A stretch of 32,229 nucleotides of DNA from JBBDSH01 sp040905045. Its GTDB lineage: Bacteria; Pseudomonadota; Gammaproteobacteria; Eutrophobiales; Eutrophobiaceae. Under the pieces are notes generated by a model, which saw nothing but the letters and a program-made list of their open reading frames with translations, did not search any database and was not told the origin of the DNA. The position numbers were made by a program, and so were the translations under genes. Positions 8,600 to 16,814 of this stretch are shown here, piece after piece. Location: assembly GCA_040905045.1 (NCBI GenBank), contig JBBDSH010000058.1, positions 1-32,229 on the forward strand. The letters run 5' to 3'. Position 1 is the first letter of the stretch; every line of letters starts with the position of its first letter.

Positions 8600-9514
8600 A
8601 TGCGTACGTCCCGCCGGGATACCGCCCTATGCCGGATTATGTGTCCGGTTCTGCTGCTGTTTATGCCGGCGGAATTGCCGGCGCAGGTGGATACAGATGC
8701 GCTTTCCGGGCGCGAGTTGATGGAGGAGGTCTATCAGCGCCATCGGCAGTTTCCCTATGTATATGAAGAGCAGTCCATGATTTTGATTGACCGCAACGGC
8801 AATCGTGAAACCCGGCGAGCACGTCGTTACAGTCGCGTGGAGCAGGACGGCACGGCAAAATTCCTGCTTTTGTTTGATTCCCCCAGAGAGGTTCGCGGTG
8901 TGGCTCTGCTGGCTGTGCGAAACCCGGACGGAGAAACGCGCAAATCCGTGTATCTGCCCGCTTACGGAAGCAGCCTGATTGAAAGCAGCGGCAAGGGCGG
9001 AAGCGATAATTTCCTGGGAACGGATTTCTCGGTGGAAAACATCGTCGGTGAAGAGTTGTCCGACTATCGTTATGTCCGGCGCCGGAACGAGAACATTGAC
9101 GATGCTCTGTATTATGTTGTTGATGCGTACCGGCCGGATGAGGATCCTGAAACGCACCATCCCGCCAGGCGTCATTACGTCCTGCAGGATAATTTCTATA
9201 TCGCGCGAACCGATTATTTCGATACGTCGGGCCGCTTGAGGAAACGCCGTACCCATCATGACATCCGGGCCGTTGATGGAAGAATGTGGCGATCCGGGAT
9301 GGTTCTTATGGATGACAAGAGGGAACAGCATCGGACCCTAATCAAGATCCACCGGAGGGTTTTCTCGCGTGATTATGTGCCCGAGGAAATGTTCACAAAA
9401 GAGTGGCTGTTCAAGAACCATCCGCACCTGGCATCCAGGGACAGTGAAGAAGATACGGAGGAACTGATGCAGAGTCCGGAAGGAACCGGAACCGATGGGG
9501 GTAACGGCACATGA
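8600..9514 (+). CDS. outer-membrane lipoprotein-sorting (LolA-like) periplasmic protein
   Basis: This 304-residue protein has an N-terminal signal sequence (about residues 1-28, ending near LPAQ) and a LolA-like beta-sheet domain. Visible segments include YEEQSMILIDRNGNRETR, FLLLFDSPREVRGVALL, KSVYLPAYGSS and FLGTDFSVENI. These match the family annotated as outer membrane lipoprotein-sorting protein (LolA_like), which is often encoded beside RND/MMPL exporters. It probably binds a lipid or acyl group in the periplasm for the RND protein encoded next. Its stop overlaps the RND start (ATGA), which indicates tight coupling. The last 30 residues are acidic and Gly/Thr-rich, probably disordered. 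Confidence 0.85.
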   Translation: MRTSRRDTALCRIMCPVLLLFMPAELPAQVDTDALSGRELMEEVYQRHRQFPYVYEEQSMILIDRNGNRETRRARRYSRVEQDGTAKFLLLFDSPREVRGVALLAVRNPDGETRKSVYLPAYGSSLIESSGKGGSDNFLGTDFSVENIVGEELSDYRYVRRRNENIDDALYYVVDAYRPDEDPETHHPARRHYVLQDNFYIARTDYFDTSGRLRKRRTHHDIRAVDGRMWRSGMVLMDDKREQHRTLIKIHRRVFSRDYVPEEMFTKEWLFKNHPHLASRDSEEDTEELMQSPEGTGTDGGNGT

Positions 9515-12243
9515 TATTGAACCTGTTCATGCTGGGGGTGCGGCACAAGGCGGCGGTGATTTTCGCAATGGTATTGATCACTCTGTTTGCCGCGGCCGGC
9601 CTGCCGAAACTGAAGGTGGATACCAGCATTGACAGCCTCATACCGGCCAGCGATCCGGCACGTCTGGTCTATCAGCGTGTCATGGGGGAATTCGGTTCGG
9701 ACAACAGGACCATTATCTATATTCGGGACAAGGATCTCTGGACTCCCGGTAAACTAGGGGTTCTGGAAAAACTGCATCGGCAATTGAGGCAGATCGAGGA
9801 TATACACAGGGTCGACAGCCTCTTCAGTCTGCGGACCATTGAAGGCGATCAGGGAAAGGTCGATTCACGGCGGATACTGGATAAAGTGCCCGAAACCCGG
9901 GATGAGGCACTGGAGGCGCGGGAACGGGCGCTGAACAACCCGCTTTATCTGGGCAATTTCCTGTCCGAAGACAGGAATGTTACCGCCATTATTGTCTCGG
10001 TGATGGACACCGAGAATAAACAGGATTTCAGCAACAGGATTTATACGGCCGTTGAGTCGTTGCTTGAAGAACATCGCGGGGAATTCGAGCGCCTGTTTCA
10101 GGTCGGACCGCCCCGCATTAACGCGGAACTGAAAAGCAGCCTGTACGAGGATTTTATTCTTCTGGGACCCTTGTCCGCCCTGATACTGGTATTGTCCATT
10201 CTGTTTTTCATGCGCAGCGGTCTGGCCGCGATAGTACCGGTGGTGACTTCCGGCCTCGCTATTATCTGGACCTTCGGCATGCTGGGCTGGACCGGTATCC
10301 CGCTGAATATTCTCAGCGCCATGATTCCTTCATTGATCATCGTTATCGGTTCCACGGAAGACACGCATATCATGGCCGCCTTCTTCCGTAATCTGGAGGA
10401 GAACGGGGAGGATGCCCGCGGCCGTGCTATTTACTATATGGCCAGGCATATCGGCCTGCCTCTGGTCCTGACTGTACTGACCACGGCGCTGGGTTTTGCC
10501 AGTAATATGTTCAGCAGCATCGGCCTGATTCAGCACTTCGCCTTCGCTTCCACGTTTGCCATGCTGGCAAACGGAATAATTACTCTCATGATTGTACCGC
10601 TGTTGCTGACGGCATTTGCTCCTGACAAGAAACCGTCTGTTTTCGGAGGCGAGGAATCCGACAGCTTGCCGGATCGCATTATCCGTGTTTTTCGTATCTC
10701 CCAGGATCGTTTTCCATTGAGTACTCTGGCGGTGACCGCTGCCTTGTGTATCTTTTTCATATTCCAGGCCTCGAAACTGTATGTGACCAACGACCCCCTT
10801 TCCTATTTCCCCGGCGATCGGCCGCTGATTCAGGATACCAAGCGTATTCATGAAGATCTGGCCGGTATCAAGGTTTTCTTTGTCACACTGGAAGCGGGCA
10901 AGGAAAATGCGTTCCTGGAGCCGAAAAACATTAAGAAACTGGATGAAATCCAGCGCTTCATGGACAAACAGGGCGTGTTTGACGCCAGTCTTTCGCTGGC
11001 CGACCATCTGGCCTTTGTGAACCGGGAGTTCCGCGGCCGGTTCGCCGAACTGTCCCTGCCGGAGACCCGGGAACTGGTCGCCCAGTATCTGTTGTTCTTT
11101 CATCGCAGTGATCTGGACAGCTATGTCAGTCATAACTACAGCCGCGCCAATATTATCGTACGGCACAACATCACCGATTCGCACACCCTGAACAAATATA
11201 TCCAGGAACTGGAGGACGTAGTCAGGCATATCGCCGGACCGGAGATGAAAGCCTTTGTCGTAGGCGAAAACCTGATGGTAAACCAGGCGGCGGAAAGCCT
11301 GATGGTGGCCCAGGTCAAGGCGCTGGTATTGTTGCTGGCCCTGATTTTCCTGATCATGTCGACCCTGTTCACGTCATTTAAAGGCGGCGCCATCGCCCTG
11401 GTGCCGTCGGTAATCCCCATCGCTCTGATGTTCGGCATCATGGGCCTGCTGGGTATTCCCCTGAATCCGGGAACCGCCATGGTGGCCGTGATCGCCATTG
11501 GTATTGCCGTGGACGGCACCATCCATTTACTGGCTCGTTATAATGAACTCTGCCGTCGCACATCCGATTATGTAGGCGCGGTACACACCGCCGTGCAGGA
11601 AGAGGCGACGCCGTTGATCATATCCAGTCTGGCCCTGTCTCTGGGTTTCGGCATTCTGCTGCTGTCCAACTTCACGGTGGTGGCGCAGTTCGGCGCATTG
11701 GCCGCGGCCACCATGCTGTTTTCCATTTTCGCCAACCTGTTGATTACGCCGATCATCATGGCTCGTATCCGCCTGGTGGGCCTGTATCAGATCCTGGCTA
11801 TGTCGGTGGACCGCAAGGTGCTGGACGGCAGCCCGTTGTTCCGGGATATGACAGATTACCAGCGACGCAAGGCGATCCTGATCTCGGAACTGAACGAGTT
11901 TGAAGCGGGTGAACGGCTTGTGGAGCAGGGCAGTGTCGGACGCAGCATGTACCTGATACTGGAAGGCGAGGCCGAGGTGGTGCGGCAGGACGATGACAAA
12001 TCCAGAGTGCTGGCAACCCTGAAGCCCGGTCAGGTGTTCGGCGAGATCGGTTATATCCGGGCCATGGAACGAACCGCCGACGTGCGCGCACTGACGCCGG
12101 TTTCCGCACTGCGTTTTGATTATGAAAGACTGCAGAAGGATCTCAAGTTCTTTCCCAATATCGTCGCCAAGCTGAATTTCAATATCAGCACCATCCTGGG
12201 TGAACGCCTGGCCGATATGGTGGAACAGAAGAGTAAGGAGTGA
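9511..12243 (+). CDS. RND/MMPL-type transporter fused to a C-terminal cyclic-nucleotide-binding domain
   Basis: The 910-residue protein has a duplicated RND architecture. An N-terminal helix is followed by a periplasmic loop, then two blocks of membrane helices at about residues 215-420 and 600-760, each with a conserved acidic intramembrane site (STEDTH; AVDGTIHLLARY). It belongs with predicted RND exporters of the MMPL/HpnN/COG1033 type. Residues about 785-900 form an added cytoplasmic CNB (cNMP-binding) domain. Its phosphate-binding cassette FGEIGYI...RTADVRA (about 843-862) keeps the Gly-Glu pair and the Arg. The pump may therefore be gated by cAMP or a related nucleotide; this is inference. 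It closes the pqi operon and overlaps the LolA-like gene by 4 nt. Its last residues (KSKE) are encoded by a heptad array. Confidence 0.88.
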   Translation: MILNLFMLGVRHKAAVIFAMVLITLFAAAGLPKLKVDTSIDSLIPASDPARLVYQRVMGEFGSDNRTIIYIRDKDLWTPGKLGVLEKLHRQLRQIEDIHRVDSLFSLRTIEGDQGKVDSRRILDKVPETRDEALEARERALNNPLYLGNFLSEDRNVTAIIVSVMDTENKQDFSNRIYTAVESLLEEHRGEFERLFQVGPPRINAELKSSLYEDFILLGPLSALILVLSILFFMRSGLAAIVPVVTSGLAIIWTFGMLGWTGIPLNILSAMIPSLIIVIGSTEDTHIMAAFFRNLEENGEDARGRAIYYMARHIGLPLVLTVLTTALGFASNMFSSIGLIQHFAFASTFAMLANGIITLMIVPLLLTAFAPDKKPSVFGGEESDSLPDRIIRVFRISQDRFPLSTLAVTAALCIFFIFQASKLYVTNDPLSYFPGDRPLIQDTKRIHEDLAGIKVFFVTLEAGKENAFLEPKNIKKLDEIQRFMDKQGVFDASLSLADHLAFVNREFRGRFAELSLPETRELVAQYLLFFHRSDLDSYVSHNYSRANIIVRHNITDSHTLNKYIQELEDVVRHIAGPEMKAFVVGENLMVNQAAESLMVAQVKALVLLLALIFLIMSTLFTSFKGGAIALVPSVIPIALMFGIMGLLGIPLNPGTAMVAVIAIGIAVDGTIHLLARYNELCRRTSDYVGAVHTAVQEEATPLIISSLALSLGFGILLLSNFTVVAQFGALAAATMLFSIFANLLITPIIMARIRLVGLYQILAMSVDRKVLDGSPLFRDMTDYQRRKAILISELNEFEAGERLVEQGSVGRSMYLILEGEAEVVRQDDDKSRVLATLKPGQVFGEIGYIRAMERTADVRALTPVSALRFDYERLQKDLKFFPNIVAKLNFNISTILGERLADMVEQKSKE

Positions 12244-12312
12244 GGGGTGAGGGGTAAGGAGCAGAGTATAGAAACATCTTATACTCCTTACACCTCACTC
12301 CTTACTCCTCAC
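12233..12312. terminator. heptad-array hairpin after the RND gene
   Basis: Four heptads (GTAAGGA, GTGAGGG, GTGAGGG, GTAAGGA) at 12233-12260 face four inverse heptads at 12285-12312. The inner stem continues as AGTATA/TATACT around a 9-base loop (12271-12279), giving a very long hairpin. The RND stop TGA (12241-12243) is inside the second unit. It is likely the terminator of the pqi-RND operon. Confidence 0.85.
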
Positions 12313-12346
12313 TACACAGAGCATCACCGTAGTTTATACGTTTTAA

Positions 12347-12358
12347 TTGTTATAACAA
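12347..12358. promoter_or_regulatory. 12-bp perfect palindrome upstream of the esterase
   Basis: TTGTTATAACAA is a perfect palindrome that ends 19 nt before the esterase ATG, in an AT-rich patch. Its position suits an operator or a -10 region (TATAAC). No regulator can be assigned. Confidence 0.25.
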
Positions 12359-12377
12359 ACTGCAGACCGTCCTGAAT

Positions 12378-13037
12378 ATGCAATACTTACCCTGTGTTGA
12401 AATTGAGCCTGAGAACGAAGCCGATGCAGCCGTTATCTGGCTGCACGGACTCGGTGCCAACGGCCATGATTTTGAACCCGTAGTACCGGAACTGCACCTG
12501 CCCGAAGACATGGCGGTACGGTTTGTTTTTCCCCATGCCCCGGTCCGGCCGGTGACGGTCAATAACGGTTATGTCATGCCGGCCTGGTACGACATCAGCA
12601 GCCTGACGATAGATGAAGACAGGGATGTAGAAGGACTGATGCAGTCCGCGGAGTCCGTAAGAAAACTGGTGGATCGGGAAAGGGACCGCGGCATCGCCGA
12701 CGAGCGGATTGTACTGGCCGGATTTTCACAGGGAGGCGCGGTGGCCTACCAGGTTGCGCTTACCTGTCCGGAGAAACTGGCCGGCCTGCTGGCTTTGTCA
12801 ACCTATCTCGCCGTTACGGATACTATCCGCCCGCATCCGGCCAACCTCGATTTGCCCATAAGGATCTACCACGGCAAATCTGATCCCGTTGTACCGGAAG
12901 CGCTGGGACGCAAAAGTTATTCCATGCTTACCGAAATGGGTTACAGGCCGGAGTACAAGACCTATCCCATGCAGCACGCGGTTTGCGCCGAAGAGATTGA
13001 GGATATATCCGGGGCCCTGCAGGAATGGCTGCGCTGA
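12378..13037 (+). CDS. carboxylesterase/phospholipase family alpha/beta hydrolase
   Basis: The 219-residue cytoplasmic serine hydrolase has the length and motifs of the carboxylesterase 2 (EstB) / acyl-protein thioesterase family. It has WLHGLGANGHDF for the oxyanion region, nucleophile S117 in GFSQGG, D169 in GKSDPVV and H200 in MQHAV. It hydrolyses small carboxyl esters or thioesters; the natural substrate is unknown. It lies downstream of the heptad-hairpin terminator, so it is probably transcribed separately from the pqi operon. Confidence 0.88.
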   Translation: MQYLPCVEIEPENEADAAVIWLHGLGANGHDFEPVVPELHLPEDMAVRFVFPHAPVRPVTVNNGYVMPAWYDISSLTIDEDRDVEGLMQSAESVRKLVDRERDRGIADERIVLAGFSQGGAVAYQVALTCPEKLAGLLALSTYLAVTDTIRPHPANLDLPIRIYHGKSDPVVPEALGRKSYSMLTEMGYRPEYKTYPMQHAVCAEEIEDISGALQEWLR

Positions 13038-13110
13038 ATAGATTACAAGTTGTTAATTGGAGCACATTTTTTCACCGGTTTGCGAATGATTCCGGGCCGG
13101 GTTTTTGCTG

Positions 13111-13116
13111 TATAAT
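13111..13116 (+). promoter_or_regulatory. candidate -10 box for the BamE-like gene
   Basis: A perfect TATAAT lies 27 nt before the ATG at 13144 and about 13 nt before the GAGGAGG ribosome site. No good -35 is seen at the standard spacing, so confidence is low. Confidence 0.35.
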
Positions 13117-13143
13117 GGAATATATATTTGAGGAGGGTGCATT

Positions 13144-13446
13144 ATGAAAATACCGTACAGCGGAATTTTGTGCTTTTGCCTCCTGAGCCTGATCCCGGGT
13201 ATGGCCGCCGCTGAAGCCGTGAAAATTCCCGTCGGCCAGCAGGCGGCCGGCATGCGTGATATGGATGTACCGCGCCGGGGCATGAATAAAACGGATGTCG
13301 AGGCCGCCTATGGCGCGCCCCGGGACAGAAGCCGCGCCGTGGGAGAGCCGCCCATCAGCTACTGGGAATTCGAGCACTATTTTGTTTATTTTGAAAATGA
13401 TCGCGTGCTTCATACTGTTTTCAAGCGTACCGATTCGGAGCGATAA
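13144..13446 (+). CDS. small secreted BamE/SmpA-like protein
   Basis: This 100-residue protein has a signal peptide (cleavage near AAA-E, residue 23). Its single small domain has the SmpA/OmlA pattern: VPRRGMNKTDVEAAYGAP near residues 42-59, then a YWEFEHYFVYFENDRVLHTVF beta-hairpin. There is no lipobox, so it is probably soluble in the periplasm. A strong GAGGAGG site precedes the ATG. The next gene starts within 40 nt in the same direction, suggesting an operon with the SLT lipoprotein. The function is unknown beyond a likely envelope role. Confidence 0.75.
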   Translation: MKIPYSGILCFCLLSLIPGMAAAEAVKIPVGQQAAGMRDMDVPRRGMNKTDVEAAYGAPRDRSRAVGEPPISYWEFEHYFVYFENDRVLHTVFKRTDSER

Positions 13447-13479
13447 CAGACGGCATTGCCGGTGATTGGCAAACGGGTT

Positions 13480-14100
13480 ATGTCTTGCAGGAATGGCCTG
13501 TTGTTTGTTCTGTTTACCGCCTTCATGGGCGGCTGCGCTACGCAACCGCCAAAAAGCCAGCATAACCTCTGCTCGGTCTTCGAACAGTACCCCGAATGGT
13601 ATGATTATGCCAGGGCCTCGGAAAAAACCTGGGGTACACCGGCGCACATATTGATGGCATTCGTGCGTCACGAGTCCAGCTACCGTGCCGATGCCAAACC
13701 TCCTTTTGACTGGTTCCTGTTTATCCCGCTGGGGCGGCCGTCGTCGGCGGAAGGTTACGCCCAGGTCCAGGATCCCGCCTGGCAGGATTACAGGGAGGAA
13801 CGCGGCGGCTGGTTCCGCAGCCGTTCGGACATGGAAGATGCCCTGGATTTCGTCGGTTGGTACAACAACAAGAGCAACAAATTACTGGGTATTTCCAAGT
13901 GGGATCCCAGGCACCTTTACCTTGCCTACCATGAAGGTCATACGGGCTACCGGCGCGGCAGCCATAAAAGCAAGCCGCAACTTCTGCGCATCGCCGAACG
14001 GGTTGACCATACGGCCCGGGAATACGGCGCACAATTACGGCGTTGTGAAGATCAATTCAAATGTCGCAAGTGGTATCAGATAGGACCATTCTGCGATTAA
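13480..14100 (+). CDS. lipoprotein with SLT-type lytic transglycosylase fold
   Basis: The chosen ATG gives 206 residues with a lipobox (FMGGC, lipidated Cys19). TTG at 13456 or GTG at 13462 are longer alternatives. The body has AHILMAFVRHESSYRADA, in which E65 is in the place of the catalytic Glu of the SLT fold, and later LYLAYHEGHTGYRRG, matching the A-Y-x-x-G pattern of transglycosylases. It probably cleaves peptidoglycan glycan strands or is a non-catalytic relative anchored to a membrane. Four cysteines near the C-terminus and Cys31 suggest disulfides. It follows the BamE-like gene closely. Confidence 0.8.
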   Translation: MSCRNGLLFVLFTAFMGGCATQPPKSQHNLCSVFEQYPEWYDYARASEKTWGTPAHILMAFVRHESSYRADAKPPFDWFLFIPLGRPSSAEGYAQVQDPAWQDYREERGGWFRSRSDMEDALDFVGWYNNKSNKLLGISKWDPRHLYLAYHEGHTGYRRGSHKSKPQLLRIAERVDHTAREYGAQLRRCEDQFKCRKWYQIGPFCD

Positions 14101-14225
14101 GATGCCGCTGACCTGAAACAGGGTTTTGCCGTCGTCGTCCGCTGTCTGAAGCCCGACAGGCAGTATGTTAAAATACGTTCATTCTTCGGCAAGTGCCGAC
14201 ATTTCTCCGTGAAAGGACATTCCCC

Positions 14226-14624
14226 ATGAGTAACGAGGAAAAAGCGATACTGGCGGTCAACGATGCGTTTTACCAGGCCTTCGCCAATAATGATTACGCA
14301 GCCATGGAAACGCTCTGGTCGTCAGAGAGTGATGTTGCCGTGATCCATCCGGGTTGGTCGCCACTGCACGGTTACCGCGCCGTAATGGACAGCTGGCACA
14401 GATTGCTTTCCGCCCCCGGCGCGACCCCGGTGGTCTGTAGTGAACCCAGGGTCTATATGATGGATCGGACCGCCTTCGTTATCTGTACGGAAAGCTTCGA
14501 CGAAACGGAACTGGTGGCCACCAATATATTTATCAGGGAAAACGACGGCTGGAAGCTGGTGCATCATCAGTCCGGCCCCAGGCCGCAGAATTCTCATGTC
14601 ACGCAGGCGGAGTCCGTGCATTGA
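14226..14624 (+). CDS. SnoaL/DUF4440-type NTF2-like protein
   Basis: This 132-residue cytoplasmic protein shows the NTF2-like cone fold. It opens with VNDAFYQAFANNDYAAMETLWS, then has VIHPGWSPLHGYRAVMDSW and ends with WKLVHHQSGP. This is the layout of the DUF4440/SnoaL_3 family, which is related to calcium/calmodulin kinase II association domains. The start at 14226 is favoured by an AAAGGA site; a longer frame from TTG 14193 lacks one. No ligand or reaction can be assigned from sequence. Confidence 0.85.
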   Translation: MSNEEKAILAVNDAFYQAFANNDYAAMETLWSSESDVAVIHPGWSPLHGYRAVMDSWHRLLSAPGATPVVCSEPRVYMMDRTAFVICTESFDETELVATNIFIRENDGWKLVHHQSGPRPQNSHVTQAESVH

Positions 14625-14689
14625 GGCCGTTCCCATACACGTATCCACATTTCCTTATACTTTTATCATTAATCTGAAGGCAAACAGGA

Positions 14690-15415
14690 TTGGACTATCT
14701 TACAGTCTGGTTGATATCGGCCGCAGTCTTGCTGGCGGGTTGCTGGCTGCAGAGCGCGGCCGGTTTCGGTATGGCGGTGGTAGCGGCACCGGTTATCGTT
14801 TTAATCAAACCTGAATGGGTTCCCTATGTCCTGGTTATTACCGCGCTGCCGTTGTGTCTGATCAATATGTGGAACCAGCGTTCCGGATTGAAACCAAAGG
14901 CCATGGTTGTTCCCATGATAACGCGCCTGCCTGGTACTGTGATTGGCGCCTGGATTCTTGTACATATCAATATGTTCTGGCTGCAGATCGCGGTATCGGT
15001 CAGCGTATTGCTGGCCGTGTTGTTCAGTGTTCGCAGTGTGCATTTTGAGGCAACGCCGGGCCGGCTCGGTCTGGCCGGCTTTGTCGGAGGCTTTATGGGT
15101 ACGACAACATCCATAGGCGGGCCGCCCATGGCGCTGGTCATGCAGCACGGCAATCCGTTGACGGTGCGGGCGAATCTGTCGTTTTATTTTGCTTTCAGTG
15201 TCACGATCAGTATTCTCAGTTATGCCGTTGCAGGGATATTGACATGGGAGGTGGTCCTGGTCAGCCTCAGCTTTCTGCCCTGTGCAATGCTTGGTTTCGC
15301 CCTGGGAGTGCGAAGCCGGGCCTATGTGGACGGCGGCCGGTTTCGCTTTATTCTTCTGATTATCTGTTCACTGGCGGCCGTTGTTGCACTGACGGGAGCC
15401 CTGGCCGGATTGTAA
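14690..15415 (+). CDS. TauE/SafE family permease
   Basis: This is a 241-residue polytopic protein with about eight hydrophobic segments and the two family repeats. GCWLQSAAGFGMAVVAAPV opens the first and GFVGGFMGTTTSIGGPPMAL opens the second. TauE/SafE proteins export or import sulfur-containing anions such as sulfite or sulfoacetate, but the substrate here is not evident. The start codon is TTG, supported by a GAAGG site at 14676-14680. It lies 65 nt after the NTF2-like gene. Confidence 0.85.
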   Translation: MDYLTVWLISAAVLLAGCWLQSAAGFGMAVVAAPVIVLIKPEWVPYVLVITALPLCLINMWNQRSGLKPKAMVVPMITRLPGTVIGAWILVHINMFWLQIAVSVSVLLAVLFSVRSVHFEATPGRLGLAGFVGGFMGTTTSIGGPPMALVMQHGNPLTVRANLSFYFAFSVTISILSYAVAGILTWEVVLVSLSFLPCAMLGFALGVRSRAYVDGGRFRFILLIICSLAAVVALTGALAGL

Positions 15416-15443
15416 AAAGACATGGGCTCTGGTTGAGTAAGTG

Positions 15444-15622
15444 TTCCGAATCCGTGTACCGTCCGGCAACCTGACACAGACACGCGATAGATACGGTCGC
15501 TACGGACTCCTGTCCTCCCGCGACACTAATACGTCCATGTATGTCGTCCCTGTAGCTCGAATGCGGCATCCCTGCCGCATACGGTCTGCTTACAGGTTAC
15601 CGGACGGTACACGGGTTCGGAA
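15444..15622. repeat. palindromic mobile-type element A (30-bp TIRs)
   Basis: Terminal inverted repeats 15444-15473 and 15593-15622 match at 28 of 30 positions. Inside lies a perfect hairpin with ATGCGGCA/TGCCGCAT arms (15561-15580). About 42 bp next to the right end, and a further CAGACACGCGRTAGATAC segment next to the left end, recur in element B (17944-18097) in the opposite orientation. The cores differ. There is no coding capacity for a transposase, so it would be a MITE-like or REP/BIME-like element. It fills most of the 283-nt gap before hemE. Confidence 0.85.
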
Positions 15623-15663
15623 AGTTGTATAATCCGCCATAACGATGGTCTTACCGTATAACG

Positions 15664-15669
15664 TATAAT
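15664..15669 (+). promoter_or_regulatory. candidate -10 box for hemE
   Basis: A perfect TATAAT lies 29 nt before the hemE ATG. A second TATAAT (15628-15633) lies just outside the right end of element A. Neither has a strong -35 at the standard spacing. Confidence 0.3.
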
Positions 15670-15698
15670 ACATCCACCATTTATTATTCTCCGGCCCC

Positions 15699-16778
15699 AT
15701 GACTGCAAAACTGAAAAATGATCGCCTTATCCGCGCGCTGTTGCGGCAGCCCGTGGATGCCACACCCGTCTGGATCATGCGCCAGGCGGGACGCTATTTA
15801 CCGGAATATCGCCGGGTCCGGGAGCAGGCCGGCAGTTTCCTGAATCTGTGCAAGACGCCGGAACTCGCCTGCGAGGTCACTCTGCAGCCCTTGCACCGGT
15901 TTGATCTGGACGCCGCCATCCTGTTCTCGGACATACTGACCATCCCCGACGCCATGGGTCTGGGACTGGAAATGATTGAAAAATACGGTCCGCGCTTCAA
16001 TTCGCCGGTCCGATCGCGCAGTGATATTGAAAAACTCCGGATTCCGGATATGCACACGGATCTGGGTTATGTCATGGATGCCGTACAGACCGTCAAGCGG
16101 GAACTGGATAACCGCGTACCACTGATTGGTTTCGCCGGCAGTCCCTGGACGGTGGGCACTTATATGGTGGAAGGCGGACCGAGCAAGGAGTATGGGATCA
16201 TCAAGGGCATGTTGTATGGCGAACCGGCGTCCCTGCACGACTTGCTGGCCACTGTGGCCGACGCAACCACGGATTATCTGAATGCCCAGATCGAGGCGGG
16301 TGTTAACGCGGTACAGATCTTCGATACCTGGGGCGGCATACTGACGCCTGACGCCTATCGCGAGTTTTCCCTGAACTACATGCGCCGTATTGTCGACGGT
16401 CTGAAGCGGGATGTGGATGGCGAACGCATTCCCGTCATCCTGTTCAGCAAGGGCTGCGCGCATCTGGTGGAAGAGATCGCCGCCGCGGGCGCGGATGCCG
16501 TCGGCGTGGACTGGACGGTGGACATCGGCGATATCCGCAGGCGTATCGACGGACGGACGGCGGTGCAGGGTAATCTGGACCCGGCAGTATTGTACGCGTC
16601 ACCGGAAGTGATTAAGCGGGAAGTCGATGCCGTTCTGCGAGCCTGGGGCGCCGCGCCGGGGCATGTCTTTAATCTGGGGCACGGCATCCACCCGCAGATC
16701 GATCCGGATAATGTCGCCATCCTTGTGGACAGTGTCCACGAGCTCAGTGGAAAGTACAAAGTGAAAAGTGAAAAGTGA
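15699..16778 (+). CDS. hemE: uroporphyrinogen decarboxylase
   Basis: The 359-residue enzyme decarboxylates the four acetate side chains of uroporphyrinogen III to give coproporphyrinogen III in haem synthesis. It carries the family signature WIMRQAGRYLPEYR near residues 25-38, the ILFSDILTIPDAMG segment with the catalytic Asp, GFAGSPWTVGTYMVEG, and the C-terminal FNLGHGIHPQIDPDNV. The length is normal, but the last residues KYKVKSEK come from an AAAGTGA heptad array and are not family-conserved. It is flanked by palindromic elements on both sides, so it is probably transcribed alone. Confidence 0.97.
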   Translation: MTAKLKNDRLIRALLRQPVDATPVWIMRQAGRYLPEYRRVREQAGSFLNLCKTPELACEVTLQPLHRFDLDAAILFSDILTIPDAMGLGLEMIEKYGPRFNSPVRSRSDIEKLRIPDMHTDLGYVMDAVQTVKRELDNRVPLIGFAGSPWTVGTYMVEGGPSKEYGIIKGMLYGEPASLHDLLATVADATTDYLNAQIEAGVNAVQIFDTWGGILTPDAYREFSLNYMRRIVDGLKRDVDGERIPVILFSKGCAHLVEEIAAAGADAVGVDWTVDIGDIRRRIDGRTAVQGNLDPAVLYASPEVIKREVDAVLRAWGAAPGHVFNLGHGIHPQIDPDNVAILVDSVHELSGKYKVKSEK

Positions 16779-16800
16779 GCTTCTCATACTTTTTACTTTT
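16751..16800. terminator. AAAGTGA heptad array and inverse arm at the hemE end
   Basis: Four heptads (AAAGTAC, then AAAGTGA three times) run at 16751-16778, and the last supplies the hemE TGA. Two inverse heptads follow at 16787-16800. The arms can pair to form an AT-rich hairpin ending in a T-rich run, which fits an intrinsic terminator. The unit sequence differs from the GTRAGGN class, but the period and position are the same. Confidence 0.8.
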
Positions 16801-16814
16801 ATTAAGGGGGTTAT

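Noticed and set aside
10330..11229. 299-codon minus-strand frame inside the RND gene
   Set aside because: It is antisense to a gene with clear membrane and CNB domains; no independent support.
15444..15622. tRNA or structured RNA gene, suggested by strong stems
   Set aside because: The fold is explained by terminal inverted repeats and an inner palindrome; there is no cloverleaf or known RNA pattern.
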